NCBI RefSeq assembly: GCF_026151205.1
Contig: NC_087080.1
Coordinates: 17,275,337-17,339,336, forward strand
DNA length: 64,000 nucleotides
Source of the DNA: Bolinopsis microptera
Taxonomy: Eukaryota; Ctenophora; Tentaculata; Lobata; Bolinopsidae
Direction: 5' to 3'
Shown: positions 23,201 through 29,652 of the stretch, piece after piece
Layout: each line of letters starts with the position of its first letter
Numbering within the stretch: the stretch's first letter is position 1
Notes under the pieces: model-generated
Seen by the model: the letters and a program-made list of their open reading frames with translations, nothing else
What the model was told of the DNA's origin: nothing
Databases searched by the model: none
Position numbers and translations under genes: made by a program

Positions 23201-26200
23201 TACTATATACTTATACACTGTATACTATACACTGTGTACTATACACTGTATACTATACACTGTATACTATACACTGTATACTATACACTGTATACTATAC
23301 ACTGTATACTATATACTTATACACTGTATACTATACACTGTATACTATATACTTATACTATACACTGTATACTATATACTTTTACTATATACTGTATACT
23401 ATACACTGTATACCATACACTGTATACTATACACTGTATACTATATACTTATACACTGTATACTATACACTGTATACTATATACTGTATACTATATACTT
23501 ATACTATATTATACTGTATACTATACACTGTGTACTATACACTGTATACTATACACTGTATACTATACACTGTATACTATACACTGTATACTATACACTC
23601 CGTAGTATAGGTATATATAGTATAAGTATATAGTACATATAGTATAATATACAGTGTATACTATACACTGTATATTATACTATATGTACTATATACTTAT
23701 ACTATATATACCTATACTACGGATACAATTTAGAAAAATAAATTGTTTTCACATGCAATATTAATTTATAACAAGCGATCTTTAAAATAAACAGTATAAA
23801 TGTAACCTGATTAAGTATGTCCACATTTTCTATCTCCATGTTCAAAGCAGCAAGGATTGGTGTTATCTTCGATCTCCAGTACGCTTCAAAATTGCTACTT
23901 TCTTTCTTTTTCTGTTCTTAAACAGAATCGGTGATAAAGATAGAATCATTGCTTATCATTTTCAATTAAAGCAACAAAATTCGATTTCTTGGGTTTATTA
24001 AGATTGGAAAAGTTTTGGAACTACAAAGAATGAATGGGCAATCACATCGATGTTTTTATCACAGAAACTAAACCGCATATATTTGTGCGACTGGTGATAT
24101 GAGCAGTAAAAAATAACTGTCAAATTTTGCATACCTTCTTCCCGTTTTTGAGTTTGAGGTGAATCTATGGGTGATAAAACTCGTGGAGTAACATTAAGCT
24201 CTGTCAGCTGTGTAAGGTCGATCGAAGAGGAGGAAGAGGTCGGGCGAGTAGTGAACAAACTCCTTTTGTTTTCGCTTGGAGTCTAAAATATGATAACATA
24301 ATTTAATACTTCATGTTAAATGTTTGGCTTTGTGATAAATTGCTCTGAAGTTCTAAACCATTTTCACAACTACAATTAAATACATTTATTGAGGACGTTA
24401 CAAAAGGAATATATTGATTGAAATAAATTTTCGTGCACATACAGAATGAATGGTTAATAATTTAATATATATGTAGACCAAGGTCTGTGCACGGGATGCT
24501 TCCTGGAAGAATCCAGTTCTTTTAGCGGGGCACCCTACCTAAAGCCAAATTGAGATATAATAATCATATTCCTAAGAAATAATCAGAAATCGAATACCAA
24601 TCAAATAATATGATATACGTATAGGAGTAGTAACCATATTTACTATGCAAAATGCCCCAACCACATAGTGTAAATTTATATAGAATTCAAATTCCATATC
24701 ATCATTAAACCTCAATAGTCAATATAATAGCCCAAGCAAAATTAAATAACTTCTTATATACCTTACTGTCATACTACAAATTGATTAAACATTTGAAATC
24801 TGTTAACCAGAGAATAAATTTCTAAACCTAATGCAAGTGAAATAATTTAGATGCAATAATGAATGCCTAATGTGAGTATCATCTGTCAATGTCCTTGTAA
24901 AACAGTCTGTACAAGAGATATGAGTAACTAAAATAGAAGAAAAAACAGGAAGTTGTCGTCTGTTGAAAAATAAATAAAATATCTAGAATATAAATTAGAA
25001 TATAAAATAACATTCAGTCAATGTGTCGTCAATAAACTGTACAATTATCAAATGTTAAAACTGGGTGATACAGTCACCAAAAATAAATACTAAGTATGAT
25101 AAGTTAATAAATTAAATGTGGTCTATAGAACTACCACTAGGTATAATAGGTCAATAAATTAAAAGTGGTTTATAAAACTACCACTGTGCGAATCCCTTCT
25201 CCAGTTAAAACATGTCAGTCATGTGCAAAATCAATCAGAATGGTAAGGTGGTCAAAAAGGGAATATCCTTTCGACATAAATTATATATGCCTCAGATTTA
25301 AAAGAATAAGAAGATACTTAGTTATCGTCGACTATGATTGCAGTGTAAAATTTGTCATATGAATTGTCGACGGTGTAATTAGGGTCTGTTGTTATATTTA
25401 ATGTAGTCTGAGAAATCCTCACTCTCCTCCCGTCCTAAGAGGGTGTTTCTTTTGTCGTTTATACGAACCAAGCACCTCTGCGATAACAAAGTTCACATAT
25501 CATAGGAAAATTTACCATGAACAAATTTAGTATAAAAACCAACATAAGCACCTTTCAAGCCTCAGTGATAAAAAATCCAAAAATTCTTTATAAAATTTCT
25601 CTCGAAATTGATTTTATAGTTGTTTCTGATAGAGGGGAGTGATATCTATCAGCTGCTTTTGGTCCCATGGAAAAATATTGTTCCTAGCCGAAGTTATCGC
25701 CGGTCAAACTCAAAAGTCACCTCTCATGTGTAATTGTATTGTGCGAGCGATTTTCAATCACGCGCCCTGAAAATCGAGTCTAAAAATCTATCTTCTCCTA
25801 TATTTTTTGAGCAATCACCTTGAAACTTTCAGGATATGTTCTAAGGACCATTTAGAAGATTCTGGTGTATCAGAATTTTAAGATAGGCCTTTGAAAATTT
25901 TTCTTCGATTTTGAAAATGTTGAAGATTTTCAAAATCGCTCGCGCAATACAATTACACATGAGCGCTGATCTTTGACCGGCGATACTTCGGCTAGGAACA
26001 ATATTTTTCCATGGGACCAAAAGCAGCTGATAGATATCACTCCCCTCTATCAGAAACAAATTTAAAAAACCAATTTCGAGAGAAATTTCATAAGACCCCT
26101 GTCCCCTTAACATAATAATATTATTGCGATAGGTCATTGAATGTGGAATATGATCTGAAAATATTAGGGGCCACATCCAATCAATATTGAATTGCTTGTA

Positions 26201-27932
26201 CTCGTTTTTGTGAACATCTAAACTCTATCGTAATCCGGAATATGTTTTAAAAAGATGTCGAAAATCGGGTTTAAAATGACAAAGTTATCATTATCAAGGA
26301 ATTTGTTTCTCTCGTTACCAAAATCGATATTGGTAATCAATGATTATCCAATCATTGATTCCCACGATACGGACCTTGTCAACCCAATAACCCGATCAAA
26401 CGTAATTAATTATGCTTCATATCTCGGTCATCTGAGAAACTAGAACTATTATTTTTCAGGGCGAATGTAATTCGAATGGCCAAACACAATTCGATACCGA
26501 GCTATTAAGGCCAATATATGTAAACTGACTTTTGCTAAAGTCAACTTTTCTGTATTTTAATTTCATATAATACCACTATAAATAATAAATAGTACGAGAT
26601 ACAGAATGTTTAGATTTAAGATGAATCTTTCTGTGTAAAACGTTATGACTTGATTATAAACTTACTCAAAGGAGTCTGTAGATTATCGCTAGGGCTAGCA
26701 AGGATTTCCTTTTATTTCTTCTTTTTTAAAGAGAGGCTTGGCCTGGTTGGCCTACGAGAGGATAGTATGGGGATGCTCTGCCTGCCTCTGGAGGTTGTCG
26801 GAGAAATCAAAGTGTAAAGTGGAGGATTGTGTAATGATGGGAGACGAGTCATATATGAACGCTTAAGTGCCAGCTGGGTCTGGAAAAGGAAGATGAGCTA
26901 AGACAACGTGCGTGTAGTCTTTATGTCACACCGGTCCAGGCTCCAGCTCCTCTGGCACATAAGTGTTTGGTTTGCAAATTTAAAATAGTGAAGATGTGTT
27001 GGTTGTCAAATAATTCATTGACGGAGAGGTAACAGTCTTGAAAATATTGCCCTCTTATTTGGGCAATAGCTGGGCACTGTCCAAGGAAGTGTGAGACAGT
27101 TTCCTCTTCGTCACCGCAAATAGGACAAGCACTGGTGCTTGATTTGCGAATGATGTGGAGATGTTTAGTTAGGCCACAGTGTTCTGTGATAAGGTGCACT
27201 GCAGTTCTGTAATTTTGTCTGTTGTTGCTGAGTGTAGTGTTAAGATTTTTGATGATGTTGATGTGTTTGTGGCCGAGCGTTATTTTGGTGAGTCTGGGAC
27301 CATCAGTTAACTTGGTTTCTTGATTCAGTCTGGGGACTTTGTCGTCGATCAGACGTTTAATGCCTTAGATTTGGACAATTTTAGGCTATAACCTCGAACG
27401 GCCGTAAATTGGTTTCCTTAATGATGGTCAAGGATGCAAACACAGTCTCGAACACAGAACTAAGACTATCTTTGGTGTGCGGTAAGAGGTACACGTGATC
27501 TCTTATCTCTGCAGTCTGCTCCAATCAAGTCGCTAAAGTAATTTCTACCAATTGGCACACAGCAAAAATGTAAAATTGTAAATCAATTCATCAAAAAGGA
27601 CCCGTTTGGCTCGCAGTAACCATGTCCCGGCGTCCCGCTTAGACATTGTCATAGTTTACTAAGGAAGTGTAGTCCTGCTCATATACTCTCTATACATAAA
27701 AACCTACAGAGTGTAAGAACGCTATAAATAAATGTTCCAAAAAATATGATCCAATACTTTGGATATAAAATATCAAAAAAACAAATTTTACTGGACCCTT
27801 CAACATCCGGTAAGAACTTACGTAAGGTCGAGAGGTTCCAGCAGCTCTGATTGAATGCCTGGCAGCATTTATTATATCTGAGCTAGTCGCAATATTCGGC
27901 AACTCGTAGAACTCTCTTTTTGATTTAGCCAT
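2083..27932 (-). CDS. ARMC2: ARMC2, armadillo repeat-containing protein 2 (17 exons)
   Basis: Seventeen coding exons (listed separately) join in perfect phase to a 670-residue frame with start and stop. Recognition rests on collinearity with ARMC2 as I know it: the N-terminal SDIINAARHSIRAA...SRPYTP block (residues 19-39), an EAYW...ITPILAAL segment, many armadillo-type helices (for example CLGVYEKNLISISKLIFKLT, LVRCAFVLGNIT, TLGVLGNLTQYHDV, ACGVLINIT), a terminal LWN block and the C-terminal ITQFHPVAKKL...FMPL signature. Known role of the family: cargo adapter for intraflagellar transport of radial spokes in Chlamydomonas; human mutations give malformed sperm flagella. The protein is shorter than the human one, mainly in the disordered N-terminal part. 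Introns hold most of the satellites and transposons of the left half of the window. No in-frame lesion seen. The exon model is inferred by hand and not supported by transcripts. Confidence 0.92.
2406..2459 (-). CDS. ARMC2: ARMC2 exon 16 (residues 598-615)
   Basis: A 54-base exon: acceptor GGAATGCTAG, consensus donor GTAAGT; phase 1 on both sides. Encodes VELSTVTLYLLWNVLYL, matching the LxxxLW(N)xS block before the ARMC2 C-terminus. The preceding intron 15 would be only 43 bases. Confidence 0.8.
2503..2554 (-). CDS. ARMC2: ARMC2 exon 15 (residues 581-597)
   Basis: A 52-base exon between a weak acceptor (TTGACAATAG) and donor GTAACC; phase 0 in, phase 1 out. Encodes VYDISLLLRCVISPSSS. Phase agreement on both sides is the main support. 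Intron 14 is 65 bases. Confidence 0.75.
2620..2714 (-). CDS. ARMC2: ARMC2 exon 14 (residues 549-580)
   Basis: Acceptor TTTCATTCCCAG, donor GTATGT; phase 1 in, phase 0 out. Encodes DSENSDLVYKACGVLINITK, with the ACGVL.N(I/L)T core typical of the last ARMC2 repeat. Confidence 0.92.
3028..3124 (-). CDS. ARMC2: ARMC2 exon 13 (residues 517-548)
   Basis: Acceptor TTATCCTCAG, donor GTGGGT after CTTCTCG; phase 0 in, phase 1 out. Encodes TLGVLGNLTQYHDVVEKLAG and HVIEIAATLL, a full armadillo unit. Reading past the donor gives a stop after two codons, supporting splicing here. Confidence 0.92.
3263..3403 (-). CDS. ARMC2: ARMC2 exon 12 (residues 470-516)
   Basis: Acceptor ATGTATCCAG before ATATCACTG, donor GTTAGT after ATAGAA; 47 codons, phase 0 on both sides. 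Encodes ISLNVLCGLNNMSYHNKEG and ILTDFLIRLLAVNN. The acceptor and the first bases of this exon are part of the 71-bp tandem repeat at 3382-3807, so several copies of the same acceptor lie upstream. Confidence 0.9.
3382..3807. repeat. 71-bp tandem repeat, 6 copies, containing a splice acceptor
   Basis: Six near-identical 71-base units (landmark AGTGTCAATACC at 3421, 3492, 3563, 3634, 3705, 3776). On the minus strand each unit carries ATGTATCCAG followed by ATATCACTGAACG, the acceptor and first bases of ARMC2 exon 12. The unit closest to the exon is the functional one; the rest lie upstream in intron 11. Confidence 0.96.
3978..4660 (+). pseudogene. RTE-type LINE fragment, endonuclease region
   Basis: Protein-level copy of the internal part of the element at 36544-39515: VDEAENYNDSLGGAIDHIP, VVGDLNAHVSSSGNWTSF, LLEDMLLERQLEITNTRFQK, then frameshifted continuation (GSFHS.GxDHRVVVARVKL, TEKR.PVLDxSKLK, KISATPSVEVARLKLRECS). 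Both ends are cut and several frameshifts and stops are present. It is antisense to ARMC2 inside intron 11. Confidence 0.9.
4667..4750 (-). CDS. ARMC2: ARMC2 exon 11 (residues 442-469)
   Basis: Acceptor TTTGTTTTTCAG, donor GTAAAC after CATGAG; 28 codons, phase 0 on both sides. Encodes TPQLIKMFVSLGQIASQAKI. An RTE-type LINE fragment ends about 6 bases beyond the donor hexamer. Confidence 0.88.
4853..4938. repeat. 42-bp tandem duplication
   Basis: ATGTCGCGCCTATTTTACCC...TATATGTAGT occurs twice in succession, one G/A difference. Intron 10 of ARMC2. Confidence 0.9.
5702..5808 (-). CDS. ARMC2: ARMC2 exon 10 (residues 406-441)
   Basis: Acceptor TGAATTACAG, consensus donor GTAAGA; phase 1 in, phase 0 out. 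Encodes a charged stretch then TKDVLCKAVRVITNTLQNE, matching the DVL.K..RV(I/L)AN helix of the family. It is separated from exon 9 by the 5.4-kb intron 9 with the giant palindromic array. Confidence 0.88.
6062..6086 (+). repeat. left flank of palindromic element (inverted to 10574-10598)
   Basis: TACTATATATAAAACGAGAC and following GATAT match the reverse complement of 10574-10598 with one mismatch. The pair encloses the 502-bp arrays, so they may be terminal inverted repeats of a 4.5-kb element; no clear target duplication is visible. Confidence 0.55.
6099..6370 (+). repeat. AT-rich dispersed repeat, copy 1
   Basis: About 270 bases from AGCAGGAACCCGTC to ATGGCACGGA, repeated in the same orientation at about 10948-11220 with roughly one difference per 12-15 bases. 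Inside is a small hairpin whose arms are GGTGTCAA and TTGACACC (6125-6190). The two copies bracket the palindromic array. Confidence 0.85.
6437..8390 (+). repeat. 502-bp tandem array, forward orientation, 3.9 copies
   Basis: The landmark GTTTGGTTTC recurs at 6451, 6953, 7455 and 7952 (periods 502, 502, 497; the short one has a TTTTAAAA-type deletion). Copies look almost identical. Each unit begins and ends with related segments containing GAGAGTGCTC and GGAGCAT. No long ORF. A degenerate A-box-like GTGTAGTGGTAGAGG is present but no convincing B box. Lies in ARMC2 intron 9. Confidence 0.97.
8391..9990 (-). repeat. 502-bp tandem array, inverted orientation, 3.2 copies
   Basis: The same unit in reverse complement (GAAACCAAAC at 8533, 9027, 9529; periods 494 and 502). 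With the forward array it forms a palindrome of about 3.5 kb. It starts and stops mid-unit, ending in a TATATATATA run at about 9990. Confidence 0.97.
10574..10598 (-). repeat. right flank of palindromic element
   Basis: Reverse complement of 6062-6086 (ATATCGTCTCGCTTTATATA). The sequence AGTAGCCAATCATAATATAT occurs at both 10005 and 10541, marking a duplicated 0.5-kb edge. Confidence 0.55.
10600..10850 (+). mobile_element. tRNA-derived SINE with conserved central block
   Basis: Head GTGTGGCCTAGTGGTTAGAG contains an A box and is followed by a B box GGTTCGAATCC, at tRNA spacing. The anticodon stem does not pair, so it is not a working tRNA gene. Downstream, TATGCGATCTCCTCGGTCGA and TGAGGGTAAAATAAGGAGGG match the reverse strand of 40360-40660, showing a SINE family with a conserved body. 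Confidence 0.85.
10855..10920. repeat. short hairpin, AAGTGGTGTCAA arms
   Basis: AAGTGGTGTCAA...TTGACACCACTT, a 65-base inverted repeat. Similar hairpins occur at 10973-11033 and 6122-6191 inside the dispersed repeat copies, so this motif is mobile or duplicated. Confidence 0.75.
10936..11228 (+). repeat. AT-rich dispersed repeat, copy 2
   Basis: Second copy of the 6099-6370 repeat, from AGCAGGAACCCGTC to ATGGCACGGA, reaching to within about 13 bases of ARMC2 exon 9. Confidence 0.85.
11242..11328 (-). CDS. ARMC2: ARMC2 exon 9 (residues 377-405)
   Basis: Acceptor AAACTTGTTGCAG, donor GTTTTAC after TGCAAAG; phase 1 on both sides. Encodes (G)NITGQHSHAALHLHQNG and VIESMLSLCK, completing the FVLGNIT armadillo core. 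A dispersed AT-rich repeat (10936-11228) ends only about 13 bases inside the intron next to the donor. Confidence 0.9.
11575..11734 (-). CDS. ARMC2: ARMC2 exon 8 (residues 324-376)
   Basis: Acceptor CACTTTGCAG, donor GTAAAT after GTACTCG; phase 0 in, phase 1 out. Encodes VLLNSCRLLSRMSLFTD and a helix ending LLVRCAFVL, whose LGN partner motif is completed in exon 9. Confidence 0.92.
11945..12120. other. non-coding stretch with GACCGACAA motif
   Basis: Contains GGTGACCGACAACTAGGAAC and, 100 bases on, GCCGGACAACCAAGAACC. The first resembles the hairpin at 62643-62690. No gene recognised between ARMC2 exon 8 and the poly-G tract; a frame at 12290-12553 is open but matches no family I know. Confidence 0.35.
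12655..12677. repeat. poly-G tract
   Basis: An uninterrupted run of about 22-23 G, immediately followed by a mariner-MITE end (GGCCAAAAGTCAG...). It replaces the expected CAGGGTGGG terminus. Confidence 0.9.
12678..12760 (+). mobile_element. mariner-type MITE fragment
   Basis: GGCCAAAAGTCAGTTTACAT and ACGTTGGCC, then CAGTCACTGAGTG, match the left end of the complete element at 60761-61532. Confidence 0.7.
12984..13178 (-). CDS. ARMC2: ARMC2 exon 7 (residues 259-323)
   Basis: Acceptor TTTTTTAG before GTATTAGAACG, donor GTTGGG after GATTCTGAG; 65 codons, phase 0 on both sides. Encodes VLERHLVTCN, LIQILGAFRNLCDIPATEKL and GVCEQLQYTMTHHYND. Intron 6 upstream carries the 59-bp satellite. Confidence 0.9.
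13690..13890 (+). pseudogene. LINE reverse transcriptase remnant, left part
   Basis: Plus-strand translation shows WNLFVNEDKTDFTHVF, then after a frameshift SYEAWRKRFGSVVCGKADIQ and RRINLGYAALNNYKKA. This is the W.L.vN..KTe....KKLGS..c...DI.RRi.lg..A block of non-LTR reverse transcriptases after the catalytic motif. The reading is interrupted by the 59-bp array. Confidence 0.8.
13890..15080 (+). repeat. 59-bp satellite, about 20 copies, derived from LINE codons
   Basis: Unit landmark CTGTCTCTAAACAAACGTGC recurs every 59 bases. Read in the frame of the flanking LINE a unit gives ALVNYKKAWSDKLSLNKRAM, which directly continues the LINE reading at 13870-13890. Two variants alternate: GGAGTGATAAAC (majority) and GAAGTGGTAAAC (about 5 copies, scattered). 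Lies in ARMC2 intron 6. Confidence 0.97.
15080..15450 (+). pseudogene. LINE reverse transcriptase remnant, right part
   Basis: Plus-strand frames give NLYKRCNADPLSKKVDNVHS, MLEHVLRGPGDGPAFSSFVF and later NLFINNIFDLYYLRKLAYEE with frame changes. This is the C-terminal W..lGHvLR block of the same LINE family as 33960-34310. Confidence 0.75.
15514..15624 (-). CDS. ARMC2: ARMC2 exon 6 (residues 222-258)
   Basis: Acceptor CCTTTCAG, donor GTAACT; phase 0 on both sides, 37 codons. Encodes GLAFVYCIGALKVLSANTDN and ILVQYGVLQ. Intron 5 before it (15625-21737) contains the paired Penelope-like elements. Confidence 0.9.
16050..17351 (-). mobile_element. Penelope-like element, inverted 5'-truncated copy
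   Basis: Minus-strand frame 17316-16351 (321 residues) begins in the reverse transcriptase after its YVDD region and runs through a Cys/His cluster (CTIPNCIICP, CKPKCVIYKVTCKLC) into a GIY-YIG endonuclease (LYIGETSRTAHDRFSEHRRA). The 3' UTR continues to about 16050. It is the mirror image of 17999-19300 with very few substitutions. Confidence 0.93.
17352..19300 (+). mobile_element. Penelope-like element, longer copy
   Basis: The open frame 17361-18998 (about 545 residues; the in-frame ATG at 17301 lies in the neighbouring inverted copy and is not the true start) has PLE reverse transcriptase blocks: IYLIQKTHK, IRPIVSCINSPSEKLAWIVK, FFTADVTALYTNI, the FMGCQPSPIGA block, YRRYVDDAG (catalytic), then TPFLDTQIKID, and a GIY-YIG domain with its preceding zinc-binding cysteines. 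The N-terminal part of the polymerase is missing, so it is 5' truncated. Lies in ARMC2 intron 5. Confidence 0.93.
19195..19218 (+). ncRNA. hammerhead-like core in the PLE 3' region
   Basis: CTGAAGA, a 4-bp stem (GGCG/CGCC) with TTGA loop, then GAAA: the CUGANGA...GAAA arrangement of a hammerhead. PLEs are known to carry hammerhead motifs. Stems I and III are not evident, so activity is doubtful. The mirrored copy has the same core at 16131-16154. Confidence 0.4.
19960..20140 (-). repeat. degenerate short tandem repeats (ACTTCCGCCCTCGCG)
   Basis: A run of imperfect 15-30-base units built on (G)ACTTCCGCCCTCGCGAC. The open minus frame over it (Arg/Gly/Lys-rich) is a by-product of the repeat. 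Confidence 0.7.
20483..20861. repeat. 101-bp direct repeat flanking 177 bp
   Basis: TTTAGCTCTTTCTAGTCCCC...TTTCAGCAATACTCAT occurs at 20483-20583 and 20761-20861, apparently identical. Either a recent 278-bp tandem duplication or a small element with terminal direct repeats. Confidence 0.9.
20865..20995 (+). repeat. dispersed repeat shared with 50507-50640 (inverted)
   Basis: GTCTAGGTAAACTATAGGTA...TCAGTCAGGCTATAT matches the minus strand at 50507-50640 for about 130 bases with few changes. Confidence 0.85.
21738..21885 (-). CDS. ARMC2: ARMC2 exon 5 (residues 172-221)
   Basis: Acceptor TTGTAATTTCAG, donor GTGCAC (weak) after CAGCAAAAG; phase 2 in, phase 0 out. Encodes LLLCLGVYEKNLISISKLIF and CENNDAIFLEE, one of the best conserved ARMC2 stretches. 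The non-consensus donor is the one doubtful boundary. Confidence 0.9.
22267..22412 (-). CDS. ARMC2: ARMC2 exon 4 (residues 124-171)
   Basis: Acceptor CAACAG before GTCGAGG, donor GTAACG; phase 0 in, phase 2 out. Encodes VEELSECLLRGGFLTG, VKVFQCLINLLDKKDSRLLL: two helices of an armadillo-like unit. The acceptor abuts the TATAC satellite that fills intron 3, so there is no normal polypyrimidine tract. Confidence 0.9.
22413..23598. repeat. 14-bp satellite (TATACTATACACTG)n with higher-order variants
   Basis: About 1.19 kb of TGTATACTATACAC units, broken at intervals by a TATACTTATA variant giving longer blocks that themselves recur. All long open frames here (Tyr/Thr/Ile/Leu repeats) are artefacts. 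It fills ARMC2 intron 3 and touches the exon 4 acceptor. Confidence 0.97.
23599..23723. repeat. perfect 125-bp palindrome
   Basis: Left arm 23599-23660 (begins TCCGTAGTATAGGTA) is the exact reverse complement of 23662-23723, with one unpaired centre base. It caps the 14-bp satellite. Confidence 0.97.
23807..23916 (-). CDS. ARMC2: ARMC2 exon 3 (residues 87-123)
   Basis: Acceptor TTTAAG before AACAGAAAAAG, donor GTTACA after AATCAG; phase 1 in, phase 0 out. The nearer AG (before AAAAAG) would break the phase with exon 2, so the upstream AG was chosen. Encodes a lysine-rich lead, NFEAYWRSKITPILAAL and NMEIENVDILNQ, the start of the helical domain. Confidence 0.88.
24135..24282 (-). CDS. ARMC2: ARMC2 exon 2 (residues 38-86)
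   Basis: Acceptor ATATTTTAG before ACTCCAAGC, donor GTATGC after GAAGAAG; phase 0 in, phase 1 out. Encodes TPSENKRSLFTTRP, a serine run and LTELNVTPRVLSPIDSP. Low-complexity, probably disordered. It continues the RPY-TP motif directly from exon 1. Confidence 0.88.
25587..26097. repeat. foldback element, arms about 190 bp
   Basis: 25590-25770 (ATTTCTCTCGAAATTG...GTGTAATTGTATTG) is inverted at about 25925-26097 (CAATACAATTACACATGAG...TTTCGAGAGAAAT) with scattered differences. Non-coding. ARMC2 intron 1. Confidence 0.88.
26375..26545 (-). mobile_element. mariner-type MITE remnant
   Basis: TATGCTTCATATCTCGGTCA and ATTCGAATGGCCA...CTATTAAGGCCAA match 61030-60970 and the right end of the element at 60761-61532, in reverse order, with an internal deletion. 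Confidence 0.7.
26700..27385 (-). pseudogene. LINE C-terminal (RNase H-side) fragment
   Basis: Minus frame reads KITLGHKHINIIKNLN, NYRTAVHLITEHCGLTKHLH, ACPICGDEEETVSHFLGQCP and IAQIRGQYF. The C-x2-C...EET..H.L..CP cluster is the C-terminal zinc-binding region of jockey/I-type LINEs. The part before it is missing. Same orientation as ARMC2, in intron 1. Confidence 0.75.
27822..27932 (-). CDS. ARMC2: ARMC2 exon 1 (residues 1-37)
   Basis: Starts ATG, encodes MAKSKREFYELPN and SSDIINAARHSIRAAGTSRP, and ends in TAC followed by a consensus GTAAGT donor; phase 0. The DIIN.AR..(I/L)R...T.RP(Y/F) pattern is the ARMC2 N-terminal signature. The 3.5-kb intron 1 (24283-27821) holds a foldback element, a MITE remnant and a LINE fragment. 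Confidence 0.9.
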
Positions 27933-28057
27933 GCCTTTATCCGAGAACCTAATGTTGGAGATGGTAAGTGCGACTTATTGACAGAATTATTGCCTTATTT
28001 TCAATTACAACAAACTATATATTAATTAGCATTGAATATACAATCACTGTATTCAAA

Positions 28058-28567
28058 TACCTTACAAGACATATTTATAACGTACGAAATGTGGCGGTTT
28101 TCCGAAAATTTCGCCATATTTTCGGACCGCCAAAATTTCAGTCGTCGTAATAGAATCCGTCGCATTATCTTTTAGCTTATTTCAATGACTGTGCCTTCAC
28201 TGCTTTATTTTGTTTCTAAAAAGTAATATCAAGTAAAATAAATAAATAAATTCTGGCATCTTGGGACAAATTATCACCACACCAATGACGAATTGAATGT
28301 CAAGCAATACAGTTTAAATTTGCATTAAAATACATGTATGTGCTAACATGAAAGTCTTACAGTCTTAATACAGACTAAGTTTGAACATGATTTTACCGAA
28401 TTTCAGAAATTTCCTTACTGCTTACTGTCACAAAAAATGATGAAAAATACCCTTATTTTCTGTGACGTCCGAAATTTGACGGTTTTTGTTCAATTTCGCC
28501 ATATTTTCGGACCGCCAAAATTACGGTCGTCGCAAATTAGGCCGCCATAAATATGTCTTGTAAGGTA
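28058..28567. mobile_element. 510-bp TIR element upstream of ARMC2
   Basis: Perfect 21-base terminal inverted repeats: TACCTTACAAGACATATTTA(T) at 28058-28078 and its reverse complement at 28547-28567. Subterminal GGCGGT and CCATATTTTCGGACCGCC blocks occur near both ends. No ORF; a MITE of unknown superfamily, 126 bases upstream of the ARMC2 start codon. Confidence 0.8.
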
Positions 28568-29159
28568 GTAAGTAATAAAGTAGAGGGAGGCGAGGGGGAA
28601 GTACAAAAGAAACAACCCTAATTTAAAGGAATTTTCTGCAAAATAAAAGGAAGCAAAAGGCACTTTTGGATACATAAACTTAACATTTAAGGCCACCAGG
28701 GGAGGGGGTTCCGAGATAAAATTTGAGATATTATGTTGTAGACTGTAGATCTCCATCTAAATTTTCAAATTATTTTTTTGTCATAGCCGAAAAAAAGTTC
28801 CCTATCTGACATCCTATTGTAAGTAAAAGCTTAAAATGCAATTTTGTTTTAAAAATCTATCTTCTTTTACAGTTTTCGAAATGAGCCCTTGTAACTCGGC
28901 AACAGTGTTCGTCAAGGACTTTTCGACAGTTAACTTCATAAAAAGAGTTAGAAGCAAACATTTTCAAATCGCTGCTTTACAATTGATTGTGCCTATCTCA
29001 GGAACAAATGTTTCAAACGGATGAAAGCTCTAGGGTAAGATAGGTTTTAAAGGTGGTTTCAGGAGACCCAAAAGACTGATTTTTGAGAAAATATGTTAAC
29101 CTCAATTTTTCAACAAATAAATGGCATTTGTAATATTTCTGTTAACGTTAACAGAACCT

Positions 29160-29652
29160 AGAGTAGGTGGATTGCCACCTCAATCTTACCACAAACCATG
29201 CTGATGACCCAATATTTATCACTGGACCGTCCAAAGAATCAACATACTTGAAGGCCAATAAAGTTCTTGATTTCGTATGCAGATTCATGAGAAGTAATCT
29301 CTTACATATAAATATGTCTAATTGCTGCTACATAAATTTCTACCTGCATACGAATCTGATGAAACCTGTGCCAGGGTTAGGCCGTATGCCAATGAATACG
29401 ACAAATCACAAGAAATATTTATAAATGGACACAAAATTGTCAAGGTTAGCTACACCAAATTTCTTGGTGTAGTAATTGATGAAAAACTTAGCTGGGGCCC
29501 ACTTATAGAATATCTAAGAATAAAACTTAGATCCGCTGCAGGAGCACTTAACAAGATAAAACATTCAGTTCCAGGGGAACACTACCAAAAACATACTCTG
29601 CATTATGAGAATCACATCTTGCTTGCGGCTCAGCCCTTAAAGACCAATCAAT
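29160..29652 (+). pseudogene. LINE reverse transcriptase fragment, left of a SINE insertion
   Basis: Frames give LTTNHADDPIFITGPSKEST (motif C of the RT), NKVLDFVCRFMRSNLLHINM, then VSYTKFLGVVIDEKLSWGP and SAAGALNKIKHSVPGEHYQK. Frameshift near 29400. Same clade as 2-721 and 59806-60647. The reading breaks off in LKTNQ where a SINE is inserted. Confidence 0.85.

Noticed and set aside
22416-23610. Several long open frames of Tyr/Thr/Ile/Leu repeats
   Set aside because: They are translations of the TATACTATACACTG satellite, open in many frames, with no initiation or splice context.
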